Below, in pieces: positions 41,190 to 49,600 of a DNA stretch of 64,000 nucleotides. Both the position numbers and the translations under genes were made by a program. Below the pieces are notes generated by a model. That model saw only the letters and a list, made by a program, of their open reading frames with translations, was not told the DNA's origin and searched no databases. The stretch is from a virus. The stretch lies in the IMG/VR virus record IMGVR_UViG_3300037042_001212, positions 16,528-80,527 of that record, one strand, 5' to 3'. Each line of letters begins with the position of its first letter. Positions within the stretch are counted from its first letter, which is position 1.

Positions 41190-42326
41190 TCAGCCGCTAA
41201 GTAGCGTTATGAATCCCGCATAAGTCGTTGCAGTTGTGGCGCTCTTGAAGTATTCGAGGAACGTCAAGGCGGCATCGTCGTAGATGCGCTCCAGATTGAA
41301 CGACGAGTTAATACCGTCAAGAACGACTGACTGGTGGGCCACACCGGCGGCGGGAAGCAGTGCAATCGGGTGGGCGATCATCTGATCCACGTTACCGGTC
41401 GCTGCGGCGGACAGGTTGTGAACGGTGATGTTTCTCAGTCCGGTATCCCCGCTGTTCAACGGGTAAAACCAAACAGGCTGCGTATACGGTATGGTGCCGA
41501 CCGCCGAGGATACCCGAATTGCTAACGCTGACCCTGCTTCAGCGGTATTGCCGTCCTGATCCACATAAGTCAGGGTAAGGTTATTGGAGGTAGCGTTAAG
41601 AACGGTAGTGACATTAGCGGAGATAAAGTTCCCCGGCGCTGTCGTGGCAGTCTGATACCGCGTCGGAACACCGGACACCGCGACGTTGCCACTGGTCGCC
41701 ATGTTGAAGTTGGCACCAAAAAGCAAGTCCACGAGCATCAGGCTCGTGCCACCGGCAAGGGTGTTGGTGCCAATCCAGTTGACAAAGTGGAGCGTGTCGC
41801 CCACACCAGCATTAAACTGTTTCAAAGCGCCGGTGGTTGCGTTGGTGTATACAGTTCCGCCCGGGGCAACGGCAGCAACTGCGCCGGAGCTTGGGAGTGT
41901 GGCATTACGCCACAGCCATTGCGAGGAGCCAATCGCTGGCGCAGTTGCGCCGACCTTCTGATAAATCGATGTCTGCTTCTTACTGCTAACCGTGGCTTCC
42001 GAGATCATGTCGGACAGTGAGGTGAACCCGGCGTTTAAACTGCCATGCCGAACCCGTGCGGCTCGCTTTACCCGGCCTGCGATGTAATCAACCAGATTGC
42101 CGTAATAGCCGCCACGTATGGGGCCGCAGAAATCGCCATCCCCGCAGGCGTAGACGCGCCCGGGAACACCAGCAATAGGCACGGGAGGGCCATACCAACC
42201 CTTCATCCGCTTCGATATGGACTCCACTTCTTCCGCCCCAAGCCAACGCTCCAGCTTCTGCGCCGGGGTGGCCCTAACCAGATAGCGGTCAATATCGAGG
42301 GTGTTGTCGCTGAATACAGTTTTCAT
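41190..42326 (-). CDS. Virion structural protein (378 aa), tandem paralogue B
   Basis: ATG at 42326 overlaps the stop of its paralogue (TAATG); a longer upstream form is a shadow. Conserved start DRYLVRATPAQKLERWLG, then GWYGPPVPIAGVPGRVYACGDGDFCGPI, GVPTRYQTATTAPGNFIS, LTYVDQDGN and GDTGLRNITVHNLSAA are shared nearly line by line with the 392-residue neighbour. All-beta character. I recognise no fold; by copy number and location it is a head-surface or fibre protein. Confidence 0.65.
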   Translation of the reverse strand: MKTVFSDNTLDIDRYLVRATPAQKLERWLGAEEVESISKRMKGWYGPPVPIAGVPGRVYACGDGDFCGPIRGGYYGNLVDYIAGRVKRAARVRHGSLNAGFTSLSDMISEATVSSKKQTSIYQKVGATAPAIGSSQWLWRNATLPSSGAVAAVAPGGTVYTNATTGALKQFNAGVGDTLHFVNWIGTNTLAGGTSLMLVDLLFGANFNMATSGNVAVSGVPTRYQTATTAPGNFISANVTTVLNATSNNLTLTYVDQDGNTAEAGSALAIRVSSAVGTIPYTQPVWFYPLNSGDTGLRNITVHNLSAAATGNVDQMIAHPIALLPAAGVAHQSVVLDGINSSFNLERIYDDAALTFLEYFKSATTATTYAGFITLLSG

Positions 42327-43504
42327 TAGCCACTCGCAAGCATGATGGTTCCGGTATAGGAAGTCGCCCCAGTCCCGCCCTTGTAGAACTCCATCAAGGC
42401 CAAGCAAGCGCCATTATATACGCGCTCAAATTGAAACGCGCTATTTACGCCGTCAATGACAGACCATGCTTGGCCGGTGATAGCGCCCCCCTGATTGATT
42501 GGAATGATAGCCAAAGGATGGGCGATCATACGGGCTACATAGCCGCCGTTTCCTGCGCTGAAGGCGATGTTTGTTGCGTTACGCAAGCCAGTATCACCAG
42601 CGTTTAAGTTAACAAACCAAATTGGCGGGGTATGCGGAATAGTCCCGACTGCAGAGTTGATTCGGATTGGAAGCACCGTAGCCATGGCTTCAGGGGCATT
42701 GCCATCCTGATCGACGTAGGTGACAGTTAGGTTGGCAGCGGTAGCGCCTAGCGTCGCAGTAGTATCGCCAGACATAAAGTTTCCGGGAGCGGTAGTCGCT
42801 GTTTGATACCTTGTCGGAACACCGGTGATGGGGTTGCTCGTCACGTTGTATTGGACGTTGGCGTCCCACAGATAATCCACCAACATCAAAGAGCCACAGG
42901 CTGCGGTTTGAGCGCCAACGCCAGCGCCACTGATGAAGAATGTAGTATTTGTTCCGGCATCTGATATTTGCCTGAACCCGCCGACAGACGTATTGGTGTA
43001 GGCGGTGCCCCCGGGCGTGGTTGCAACGGAACCCGGAGCAGCCCTTTGGATTGGAACGGCCCCTTGGTGAAACAACCATGCTGATGCGGATGCAGAGGGC
43101 TGGGTAACGCCGGTCTTGTAGAAGTTGAACTTCTGACCAAGGCCACCGTATTTTACGTCGTTAATGAGGGCTTCCAGCGAAGCAAAGCCCGAGTTTAACT
43201 GATACTGAGGACGCGCAGAGACTCGCAGGAAATTGCGAACTCGTGAAGCAGAGAATTCGAGAAGATTACCAAAGTAACCGCCATAAATAGGGCCGCAGAA
43301 ATCACCGCCTGCACAGGCATACACCCTCCCCGGAATACCAGCGACAGGAATTGGCGGGCCATACCAATTCCGCATCTTCATTGAAATGCCTTCGACGGTC
43401 TCAGTCCCAAGCCAACGCTCCAGCTTTTGGGCTGGCGTAGCTCTCAACAAATACCTGTCGAGGTCAACGGTGTTACCTGAAAATACGCTCTTTACGCTAC
43501 GCAA
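42326..43504 (-). CDS. Virion structural protein (392 aa), tandem paralogue A
   Basis: Shares with the following gene the blocks DLDRYLLRATPAQKLERWLG, WYGPPIPVAGIPGRVYACAG, GVPTRYQTATTAPGNFMSG, TVTYVDQDGN and GDTGLRNATN; overall roughly half of positions look identical by eye. This indicates gene duplication in tandem. Start at 43504 overlaps the upstream gene by 13 bases. Function unknown, structural by context. Confidence 0.65.
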   Translation of the reverse strand: MRSVKSVFSGNTVDLDRYLLRATPAQKLERWLGTETVEGISMKMRNWYGPPIPVAGIPGRVYACAGGDFCGPIYGGYFGNLLEFSASRVRNFLRVSARPQYQLNSGFASLEALINDVKYGGLGQKFNFYKTGVTQPSASASAWLFHQGAVPIQRAAPGSVATTPGGTAYTNTSVGGFRQISDAGTNTTFFISGAGVGAQTAACGSLMLVDYLWDANVQYNVTSNPITGVPTRYQTATTAPGNFMSGDTTATLGATAANLTVTYVDQDGNAPEAMATVLPIRINSAVGTIPHTPPIWFVNLNAGDTGLRNATNIAFSAGNGGYVARMIAHPLAIIPINQGGAITGQAWSVIDGVNSAFQFERVYNGACLALMEFYKGGTGATSYTGTIMLASG

Positions 43505-43701
43505 GGGCCAGCCCAGTCTTCAACGGGCTCCGGAACCACCCAAGAGCCAGAGCCATCAGGAACCGGATTAGGTGAACCGTAATCCGGGTGAACAAACTCA
43601 ATAGTAACGCCGCACAAGGAGCAGTTGAAAGTTACCCCGTGTGGTGCGTCAGAAACTACTGAGAAATTATGGGCCAACTGTGAAGACTCCGTTCGCGGCA
43701 T
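43492..43701 (-). CDS. Small protein with one Cys-x2-Cys motif (69 aa)
   Basis: Contains FNCSLCGVTIEFVHPDY, a single zinc-knuckle-like pair (C27/C30), and ends in WAGPCVA. Overlaps the upstream gene by 35 bases and the downstream one by 13, so the whole gene is wedged between neighbours. Function unknown. Confidence 0.5.
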   Translation of the reverse strand: MPRTESSQLAHNFSVVSDAPHGVTFNCSLCGVTIEFVHPDYGSPNPVPDGSGSWVVPEPVEDWAGPCVA

Positions 43702-44086
43702 CCAACGTCACGGCAAACGTATCGCCTGAAGTCAGCGTGATGGACGAGCCGTAGTCCCAGTAAGCAATTGGCTGCAAAGTCGTGCTGTTCCAGAGAATCG
43801 CGTAGCGAAGCGGCCCAACGGAGCCGGTGGCCGTCCACGTTGTCGGGGAGTTCAGCACCAGCTTATAGACCCCAGCCGTCTGCGTGGATGTAGACGTTGT
43901 GGCAGGACTGCCCCCTGCTGTGTACCCGTTACCGGTAGCAAGGTCAGTCGTGCCTGAAGTGAAGGTAGTGTCGGCGATGTTGACAGTATTCGCCAAAGCA
44001 ACATACCACGCATTGGTTCCAGCGTTGATCCCTTCGACAAGGAACTCAACACCAGAGGTGTATTTGACATAAGAAGCGGTTGGCAT
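43667..44086 (-). CDS. Phage structural protein, paralogue 3 of a three-member family
   Basis: 139 residues. SYVKYTSGVEFLVEGINAG, AWYVALANTVNIAD, GNGYTAGGSP and RYAILWNSTTLQPIAYWDYG reproduce the order of elements in the proteins at 33521-33979 and 34914-35360 (helical start, short strand, GYTAGG, then AILW/ALVY strand). All-beta virion protein; precise role unknown. Confidence 0.65.
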   Translation of the reverse strand: MPTASYVKYTSGVEFLVEGINAGTNAWYVALANTVNIADTTFTSGTTDLATGNGYTAGGSPATTSTSTQTAGVYKLVLNSPTTWTATGSVGPLRYAILWNSTTLQPIAYWDYGSSITLTSGDTFAVTLDAANGVFTVGP

Positions 44087-44087
44087 T

Positions 44088-44429
44088 TCAGATTTCCTCT
44101 AGAAGAAAGGTGACAGCCACCTCGGCGGCTTCACTCAAATTCACAATCAGTGAGGCATCGACTGCACCGGTGGTCATTTGCCTCTTGCTAATCGCATACA
44201 CCCTGTATTTCTCCTGCGCCCCGAGAAATATCTTGATCAACGGAGACGCCGCCGAACCGGGGTCATTGATAGCGTAGCTCCATCGCAATCGAACGCGCTT
44301 GCCTGATGCCGGGGTGTATATAGTCGTGCTACCGGATGCAATGATAGTGCCGACAATATGAGTAAACTCTTGTTCAGCACTGTCACCGTCATAGTAGTAG
44401 CTCATGCCACTGCCGACTACCCCAGCCAT
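44088..44429 (-). CDS. Hypothetical virion protein (113 aa)
   Basis: Beta-rich: SYYYDGDSAEQEFTH, GTIIASGSTTIYTPASGKRV, LRWSYAIND, LIVNLSEAAEVAVTFLLEEI. The TTIYTPASGKRVRL piece is a common phage-head motif for proteins that resemble C1q-type decoration domains. One base separates it from the preceding gene. Function not established. Confidence 0.55.
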   Translation of the reverse strand: MAGVVGSGMSYYYDGDSAEQEFTHIVGTIIASGSTTIYTPASGKRVRLRWSYAINDPGSAASPLIKIFLGAQEKYRVYAISKRQMTTGAVDASLIVNLSEAAEVAVTFLLEEI

Positions 44430-44430
44430 A

Positions 44431-44949
44431 TCAGCCGATCTTCGCTTTCAGGCTTTCAAGTGCGTCTTCGATTGACTTCTTCTTGGCTTCAAGCGCCGTA
44501 ATCTCAACTTCGAGATCGGCCTTCTGCTGCTTGGCCTCGGCGTTGGCCTTGGCTTTTGCAACAGCGGCTTCACGCTCTACGGACTGCAACTCGGAACCGG
44601 CAGCGGTAGCCTTCGCTTTGATGCGGGCAACCTCCACCTCAACCTCTTCGTCAATCTTAACGATGTGAGCCTTGGCGTCAGCAACATACTTATCGTATCC
44701 GCTCTTGGCTTCGGCTTGGCTCTCATTCAGCTTCTGGATGTTCGCGGCAACGGACTCACGAACCGGATCGATGCGGGCCTCTTCGTCAGCAATTTTCTGC
44801 TGGACAGCTTGAAGCTGCCGTTCGATGGTAGCAACACCGCGCTTTAACTCTTCCTCACGATCAGCGGCCTCAATAACCGCAGGCAAAGCCTGAAGCATCG
44901 GTGCCCACAGATCGTAAAACTTCTGAAGCTCTCTTGGATTGAGATTCAT
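44431..44949 (-). CDS. Coiled-coil protein (172 aa)
   Basis: ATG at 44949 preferred over a GTG six bases earlier because GAGG lies five bases upstream of it. Almost entirely charged heptads: AADREEELKRGVATIERQ, VRESVAANIQKLNESQAEAK, EVEVEVARIKAKATAAG, LEVEITALEAKKKSIEDAL. No enzymatic motif. Might be a scaffold-like or neck-spike component, or a virion spacer. Confidence 0.6.
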   Translation of the reverse strand: MNLNPRELQKFYDLWAPMLQALPAVIEAADREEELKRGVATIERQLQAVQQKIADEEARIDPVRESVAANIQKLNESQAEAKSGYDKYVADAKAHIVKIDEEVEVEVARIKAKATAAGSELQSVEREAAVAKAKANAEAKQQKADLEVEITALEAKKKSIEDALESLKAKIG

Positions 44950-44957
44950 GCTCACCT

Positions 44958-45293
44958 CTAACCGTTAGCCACGCCAGCCTGCACAGCGGTCATTGTTGCG
45001 GTTCCGCTTGCCCAGACAGTCACATTAAGTCGAATCGCCGTCACCGGGTAGGCGTAGTTTCCGTCGAACGAGGTCGTTTTATTGACCATCGTTGCGTGGG
45101 AAAACCAGTTTGCCGTAGCCGGATCAAACGTGGAAGACCAGATATCGTCAAACGTATGCTGCACCGTGTAGGTCAGGGAAGCGCCAGCACTGAGGCTGAC
45201 GCCAATACCGATGTTAAACGGCGAGATGTACTGGTCGAGCGGGATGGTGTTGGATGCCGCAACCGCGCCAACTGTTACTCGAATGGGTCTCAC
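44958..45293 (-). CDS. Head-associated structural protein (111 aa)
   Basis: Sequence RPIRVTVGAVAASNTIPLDQYISPFNIGIGVSLS and LTYTVQHTFDDIW is a recognisable phage virion type found close to capsid genes. Beta-rich, with AIRLNVTVWASGTATMT at the C-terminus. Possibly a head decoration or fibre base protein. Nine bases separate it from the downstream coiled-coil gene. Confidence 0.6.
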   Translation of the reverse strand: MRPIRVTVGAVAASNTIPLDQYISPFNIGIGVSLSAGASLTYTVQHTFDDIWSSTFDPATANWFSHATMVNKTTSFDGNYAYPVTAIRLNVTVWASGTATMTAVQAGVANG

Positions 45294-45305
45294 GACACCC
45301 CCTTA

Positions 45306-45845
45306 TTAGGACGTAGCAAACGGAGTAGCGACGACGCCAGAACCCAGAGCAACACCGTTGACCATGTACTTCAGCGCGTCGATGGCGAAAATCTCCACCC
45401 ACGTACCAGCAACGCCACCGGTGGTGCCACCATTGAAGTTGATGAAGTCATCCGAAGCGCCAGCGATAAATCCTACAACAGCACCAGAAGTGTCGGTGTC
45501 AATTGACAAAACAGAACCAACAAACTTGTCTGTGCCGTCCGTGCCGATCTTCAGGCTGCTGGTGGCGATGGTGGTCGGAACCCAGATCGTGTAGACCACA
45601 CCTTCGTTGTTCAGGGTGTTCGGGTCATTACCCGGGCCGGAGGCGGAGGTGTTGGCCGAGGCAATGATCGGCGGCAGGGTCAGTACTACGTCCGCCGCCA
45701 GAGTGCCGCCAACGGCGATGATGCGACCGGCGTGAGCGGTGGGGTTCAGGGTGGTGCTGGAAGTGATCGTAACAATGGTGGACGGGCCTTGCTGAAACAA
45801 ACCGCCAAGCGAGCGGATCGGGCCGTCAAAAGACGTAATAGCCAT
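45306..45845 (-). CDS. Capsid-associated protein (179 aa)
   Basis: Beta-rich with GRIIAVGGTLAADVVLTLPP, VYTIWVPTTIATSSLKIG and SVLSIDTDTSGAVVGF. Follows the major capsid gene after a structured 181-base gap and looks like a decoration or head-surface protein. AGGAG precedes the ATG (revealed as CTCCT on the plus strand at 45852-45856). No close family named. Confidence 0.55.
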   Translation of the reverse strand: MAITSFDGPIRSLGGLFQQGPSTIVTITSSTTLNPTAHAGRIIAVGGTLAADVVLTLPPIIASANTSASGPGNDPNTLNNEGVVYTIWVPTTIATSSLKIGTDGTDKFVGSVLSIDTDTSGAVVGFIAGASDDFINFNGGTTGGVAGTWVEIFAIDALKYMVNGVALGSGVVATPFATS

Positions 45846-45935
45846 GAATATCTCCTAGTGTGTTAGCACATCCGCATAGAGTCTCTAACAAGTCTGCTGG
45901 GGCAGTCGCTATGCGTAAAAAATCCCAGATAAAAG

Positions 45936-46011
45936 AACAAGGGTGGCTGCGTGGTAACGGGCTTATCGTTCCTGTCCACACTCCAGATGCTGCCAGATCA
46001 CCACCCTTGTT
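45936..46011 (-). terminator. Long-range stem-loop downstream of the major capsid gene
   Basis: An 11-bp perfect inverted repeat, AACAAGGGTGG (45936-45946) and CCACCCTTGTT (46001-46011), encloses 54 bases, in the 181-base gap after the capsid stop. In the direction of transcription (leftward) the second arm is followed by TTCTTTTATC and, 12 bases on, GATTTTTTAC. This could be an attenuating terminator that keeps capsid mRNA more abundant than downstream messages. The long loop makes an ordinary intrinsic terminator less certain. Confidence 0.5.
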
Positions 46012-46026
46012 TACATCATACTACAG

Positions 46027-46935
46027 TTACGAAGAACCAGACGCGCCGAAGATACCCAGCGGGTCAGAAGCGCCGAAGCTGTAACGCTCACGGGACTTGT
46101 AACGTACGTTGCCCGTATCAAAATCTCCATCCATGGAGTTAGACAGAGGCGTACGCACGAAGTGTTTCAGACCGTTCGGTACATCCGTGGTCAGGAACCA
46201 AGCATTGGTATCAGTCAAGAAGTGATTGATGCAATACCCGCCCGGGATCGAGCCATTGTTCTTCAGTGCATTGATGTCGTTGTTGTTGGTGCTAACACGC
46301 AGTTCCGTTTCCAGAAGACGCGTTCCAACAAACATCAGTGCCGGAGGAAGAACCAGCTTGACCGGCTTCGCAGCGATGAGCAGACCGCGCTCATCCGTCC
46401 AACCAGCGATCTGAATGACAGCAGCCTCAAGCGAGGTTTCATTCAGGTCAGCGGCACCACCCGTGTTGCTGTTCGTACCGCCAGAAACCAGCGGGTGGGC
46501 AGCGGAACACAGGACAACGCCGTCGCCGTAGGTCGGGCCACCAGCAAATGCGGTGTTAAGGATTGTAGCGGCCTTAACTTGCTTGGTGTACGCCATGGCA
46601 CGAGCCAGACCTTTGGTATAACGAGCCGACAGGCTGTCATACAGGTTGTCTTCCACCGCTTCTTCAGTGATGGAGAAACCCAAGGCAATGGTTTCGTGTT
46701 GGTAACGGGCAGTCCATGCTTCTTGGGCGTTGTCATAGGCGATTGCACTGCCTTCAGACTTGACCGGAGCAGCCGAGAAACCCGACAGTTTTGTTTCTTC
46801 TTCAAAAGAACGCTCAGAAGTCTCAGTTTCAAAGATTTCCTTGTGCTCTTCACCATACTTCTTGTACTCAAGACCAAACAAGGCATTCAGCCCCGGAAGG
46901 AGTTCTTTAAGTAGTTGTGCGCGTGAGATAGCCAT
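46027..46935 (-). CDS. Major capsid protein (Mu gpT/HK97-fold type)
   Basis: 302 residues, typical length. N-terminal arm with LLPGLNALFGLEYKKYGEEH, then ETKLSGFSAAPVKSEGSAI, YQHETIALGFSITEEAVEDNLYD, VLCSAAHPLVSGG, LVLPPALMFVGTRLLETELR and a C-terminal FVRTPLSNSMDGDFDTGNVRY followed by SFGASDPLGIFG. These match the Mu gpT-like branch of HK97-fold capsid proteins. Neighbours (scaffold, decoration, portal upstream) agree. No protease domain is seen nearby. Confidence 0.85.
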   Translation of the reverse strand: MAISRAQLLKELLPGLNALFGLEYKKYGEEHKEIFETETSERSFEEETKLSGFSAAPVKSEGSAIAYDNAQEAWTARYQHETIALGFSITEEAVEDNLYDSLSARYTKGLARAMAYTKQVKAATILNTAFAGGPTYGDGVVLCSAAHPLVSGGTNSNTGGAADLNETSLEAAVIQIAGWTDERGLLIAAKPVKLVLPPALMFVGTRLLETELRVSTNNNDINALKNNGSIPGGYCINHFLTDTNAWFLTTDVPNGLKHFVRTPLSNSMDGDFDTGNVRYKSRERYSFGASDPLGIFGASGSS

Positions 46936-46946
46936 TATTTATTCTC

Positions 46947-47561
46947 CTAGACCGCAGTTGCAAGGCGGTATTGATGAATGCCTTGGTTCCACGACACCAG
47001 AACTTCGACAAAGGAACCGGTAGCCGGTGCGGTATCCGGCACAACATCCACAACTTTACACGGGATTGCTGCCGTGGTTGCAGTGCTGTTCAGAACGCAA
47101 TGTGCGCTGTTGCCGGTGGTATTACTACCAGCATTAACCACCAGCGAAGCATTGCCACCAACCATAGTCGCACGGGTAGCTTGAGCGACAACAGTAGTGC
47201 CAGAAACAATCGCGGTCTTCATCACCAGATCGGGATCATCCGCAACATACGCGGTAATCGCGCTCGTGGTGTCCGGGGTGCCGGTAGTCAGGGCGGGGTA
47301 ATACTGAGCAAAAATGCGCTGGCCCGATGAGTTGATGTAGCTGCAACCCATAAAGATACCAACGACATTAACCGTGGTAGCGGTCAGGACAGCCGTAGTG
47401 ATACAGCCGTTCGAGGACATCAGAACCACGTCACCAAAGTAGATGCTGGTGCCGTGTGCCGTTTGGATCGGAATTTGCCGGGTCGAGCCAGCGAAAACCT
47501 GTCCGCCCAGCAGATTTACGGGGATGAGCCCGTAGGGTGCTGAAACAGTAGGATAAGCCAT
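46947..47561 (-). CDS. Head decoration-type protein (204 aa)
   Basis: Sequence YGLIPVNLLGGQVFAGSTRQIPI, IYFGDVVLMSSNG and VVGIFMGCSYINSSGQRIFAQYYP is typical of a phage protein located immediately upstream of the major capsid gene. Beta-barrel character. Eleven bases separate the two. Probably a capsid-stabilising or decoration protein. Confidence 0.65.
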   Translation of the reverse strand: MAYPTVSAPYGLIPVNLLGGQVFAGSTRQIPIQTAHGTSIYFGDVVLMSSNGCITTAVLTATTVNVVGIFMGCSYINSSGQRIFAQYYPALTTGTPDTTSAITAYVADDPDLVMKTAIVSGTTVVAQATRATMVGGNASLVVNAGSNTTGNSAHCVLNSTATTAAIPCKVVDVVPDTAPATGSFVEVLVSWNQGIHQYRLATAV

Positions 47562-47593
47562 TGAAGACTCCTAAAAATTAAATAAGTGTTACG

Positions 47594-48046
47594 TTATTTG
47601 GTACCGCTGCCGAACGTCACCGATGTCCGATTGTCTTTAAACAAGGGCATACGAGCGTCGTTCTGCTGCATAAAGCTGTTATCAACGGCGTTTATCTGAT
47701 CTGCGGACGCTTTTTTATAAAACGCTGCGCGTTGTTCCATGAACTCTTTAGGAATTTTGCACAGCAAAAGCCCGCCAATCTCGATATTGCCTTTAAATCT
47801 GCTGTTAGGGTCAGAGAAAACGTGCATATGCGGTTGCGACTCCGCTTTTACAGGTTCCCAACCTTCACGGAATTTTGCAGACGTATTTGTAGGGTCAAAT
47901 TGCCCCAGCAAAGCTGTCCGTACCCATCTAAACGAGTACCCTTCTTCCGGTTGCGGAGTGGGCAGTCCAGTGGGCTGTACCCATTGCTGGGCCCGTTGCG
48001 CGGTTTCGCGGGTTTGTAAATCTCTGGTTAGGCGGTTATCAGCCAT
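47594..48046 (-). CDS. Head-region hypothetical protein (150 aa)
   Basis: ATG at 48046 chosen over a longer reading because a strong AGGAGG lies five bases upstream; it overlaps the scaffold gene by 8 bases. Features: RETAQRAQQWVQPTGLPTPQ, FRWVRTALLGQFDPTNTSAKF, KGNIEIGGLLLCKIPKEFMEQR. No recognised family, yet its position between scaffold and decoration genes implies capsid assembly or a structural function. Confidence 0.6.
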   Translation of the reverse strand: MADNRLTRDLQTRETAQRAQQWVQPTGLPTPQPEEGYSFRWVRTALLGQFDPTNTSAKFREGWEPVKAESQPHMHVFSDPNSRFKGNIEIGGLLLCKIPKEFMEQRAAFYKKASADQINAVDNSFMQQNDARMPLFKDNRTSVTFGSGTK

Positions 48047-48995
48047 TTTGGGCCTCCTGTACAGCAACTTGTTTAGCGTAAAGCTCAAGCGGAACACCCA
48101 GCCGTTTGGCTATGGCAACCTGAGTTTTGGTCAAAGTCACTTTTTTAGCTCCATTTGAACGCTTTGCGGAGGCTACAACCGTAGCCGTTTTTCTAGCCGC
48201 AACCGAAGGTTCGTTGTCGTCAAAACTATCTTTGTCCGACAAAAACGCTTCCGGAAACAATTGTCGCATGCGAGAGTCGATTCTCTCGAAGTATTTGTTA
48301 TCTCGCGGGTCTACACCCGAGTTGATCAATTTTTTGTGCACCACATAAGCCATTGCGGTCATTTCGTCATCGCGTCCAAACCACTGGTTTTTTGCCTGCC
48401 AGTTCAGGGTTTTTTCGTCAACGCGAGGCGCTTTATCTGCACTTAACTGCTTTTCTACTCCGGTTTCAGCGTCCTGTAAAGGAGTTGGCTTAAAATTCTC
48501 AGCCTGCATTAGTTTTATCTGGGCAGTGTTGAGAGCTGTCTGCGACTCAACAATTGCGTCCGTATCAAACGCATCATGAGCGTCTTTCAGCTTTTTCTTG
48601 GCCATCTCCATTTCTGCTACAGCCGCCGACTTCAGCGTACCTGCGTAGGCCGTCTCACCCGTGTGAACGTATTGCTGTAAACGACGATTATCCGCCGACA
48701 GTGCTCGGGCAGCGCGTTCCAGCTCGTCCTTCTCTCGCAGGGCTTCTTCCTTGGCGCGGCGCTCGTCGTGCCGAGCATGCGTCAGTTCTTTGATCCGCTG
48801 CTGAACCCCGGCAGTGTATTGGGTCAGTTCCTCATCAGTCGGTTCATCCGGCTGTTTCGCCAGCGGCCTGCGTCCGCGATCCACCTCGGGGGTATCATCA
48901 ATGATGTCGATTTCAACGTCGCCCTCTTCTATCTCGCTTTTGGCAACGTCTTTTGTCTCAATCTCGTCCGGGAACTGAAACTCTTTATTTTCCAT
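48039..48995 (-). CDS. Scaffolding protein
   Basis: 318 residues starting at the ATG at 48995 (AAGGAG eight bases upstream); a longer form would run into the GroES-like gene. Acidic N-terminal third (IEEGDVEIDIIDDTPE), long central coiled coil (ELTHARHDERRAKEEALREK, AALSADNRR-type), and a basic helical C-terminus (KRSNGAKKVTLTKTQVAIAK). Length, charge distribution and position directly before the head genes fit a capsid scaffold. Confidence 0.8.
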   Translation of the reverse strand: MENKEFQFPDEIETKDVAKSEIEEGDVEIDIIDDTPEVDRGRRPLAKQPDEPTDEELTQYTAGVQQRIKELTHARHDERRAKEEALREKDELERAARALSADNRRLQQYVHTGETAYAGTLKSAAVAEMEMAKKKLKDAHDAFDTDAIVESQTALNTAQIKLMQAENFKPTPLQDAETGVEKQLSADKAPRVDEKTLNWQAKNQWFGRDDEMTAMAYVVHKKLINSGVDPRDNKYFERIDSRMRQLFPEAFLSDKDSFDDNEPSVAARKTATVVASAKRSNGAKKVTLTKTQVAIAKRLGVPLELYAKQVAVQEAQNG

Positions 48996-49005
48996 GCGCT
49001 TCTCC

Positions 49006-49410
49006 TTATTTGCGACGGATGCCGCGAGGGTCTTCAACGACAGCCTCGACAGAATCATCGTTAATCAAGCGGAACTCTTTGCCGTAAATATCCAACCGCG
49101 TTCCGGAATTTGGTCGAATAATGATGAAATCCCCCGTCTTGCACCACGGACCAGATGGAAACTTTGCTTTGTCCTGATACGCATCGGGCCCGACTTTAAC
49201 TACAAACAAGACGGTGGTGAGAATTTCCTCGCGATGCACTGTCGTATCTGCCTTGATAATCAAGCTGTTATCAAACTTCTCTTCAATTTCAGGAATTGCA
49301 CACAGCAGGTGGTATCCACTTGGCTCAGGCAACTGCTTGGCTTTACGGGCATCCTCCTGTTTTTCTTGCTCCCACTTTTGTTCCAGCGCTGTTGGCATAG
49401 CGTCAGTCAT
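49006..49410 (-). CDS. GroES-like co-chaperonin
   Basis: 134 residues, longer than bacterial GroES (~97) by an N-terminal coiled extension (EQKWEQEKQEDARKAKQ). Core: YHLLCAIPEIEEKF, then a flexible region DNSLIIKADTTVHREEI resembling the mobile loop, VLFVVKVGPDAYQDK (the V-G-x-G-type strand), CKTGDFIIIRPNSGTRLDIYG and KEFRLINDDSVEAVV. The order is that of Cpn10. T4 gp31 is a phage precedent used to fold the capsid protein; here it sits between portal and scaffold genes, which fits. Confidence 0.72.
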   Translation of the reverse strand: MTDAMPTALEQKWEQEKQEDARKAKQLPEPSGYHLLCAIPEIEEKFDNSLIIKADTTVHREEILTTVLFVVKVGPDAYQDKAKFPSGPWCKTGDFIIIRPNSGTRLDIYGKEFRLINDDSVEAVVEDPRGIRRK

Positions 49411-49600
49411 CGTCAGCTTTCTCCACTTTTTCGCAAAGGTCTAAAAGAAATCGCTCTGCAATGGCCAGACCTTCGATCACCCCGCAAAGCCTTTTGTATT
49501 CGTCAAACGTACCGCACGCGCCACCTGCAACATCATCGGCGTAGTTGTTCATCTGCTCCCTGATCTGCTTGCGCAATCTGTCGGCAAAAACCGTAATCAT
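49403..49600 (-). CDS. Small protein between portal and co-chaperonin genes (65 aa)
   Basis: Helical: ADRLRKQIREQMNNYADDVAGG, FDEYKRLCGVIEGLAIAERFLLDL. A similar small helical gene often follows portal genes in podovirus-like genomes. Starts within the portal stop (TAATG) and overlaps the GroES-like gene by 8 bases. Function unknown. Confidence 0.55.
   Translation of the reverse strand: MITVFADRLRKQIREQMNNYADDVAGGACGTFDEYKRLCGVIEGLAIAERFLLDLCEKVEKADDD

Noticed and set aside
45860-46084. Plus-strand open frame between capsid and decoration genes
   Set aside because: Spans the inverted repeat, runs antisense to the capsid gene end, and has no ribosome site or family resemblance.
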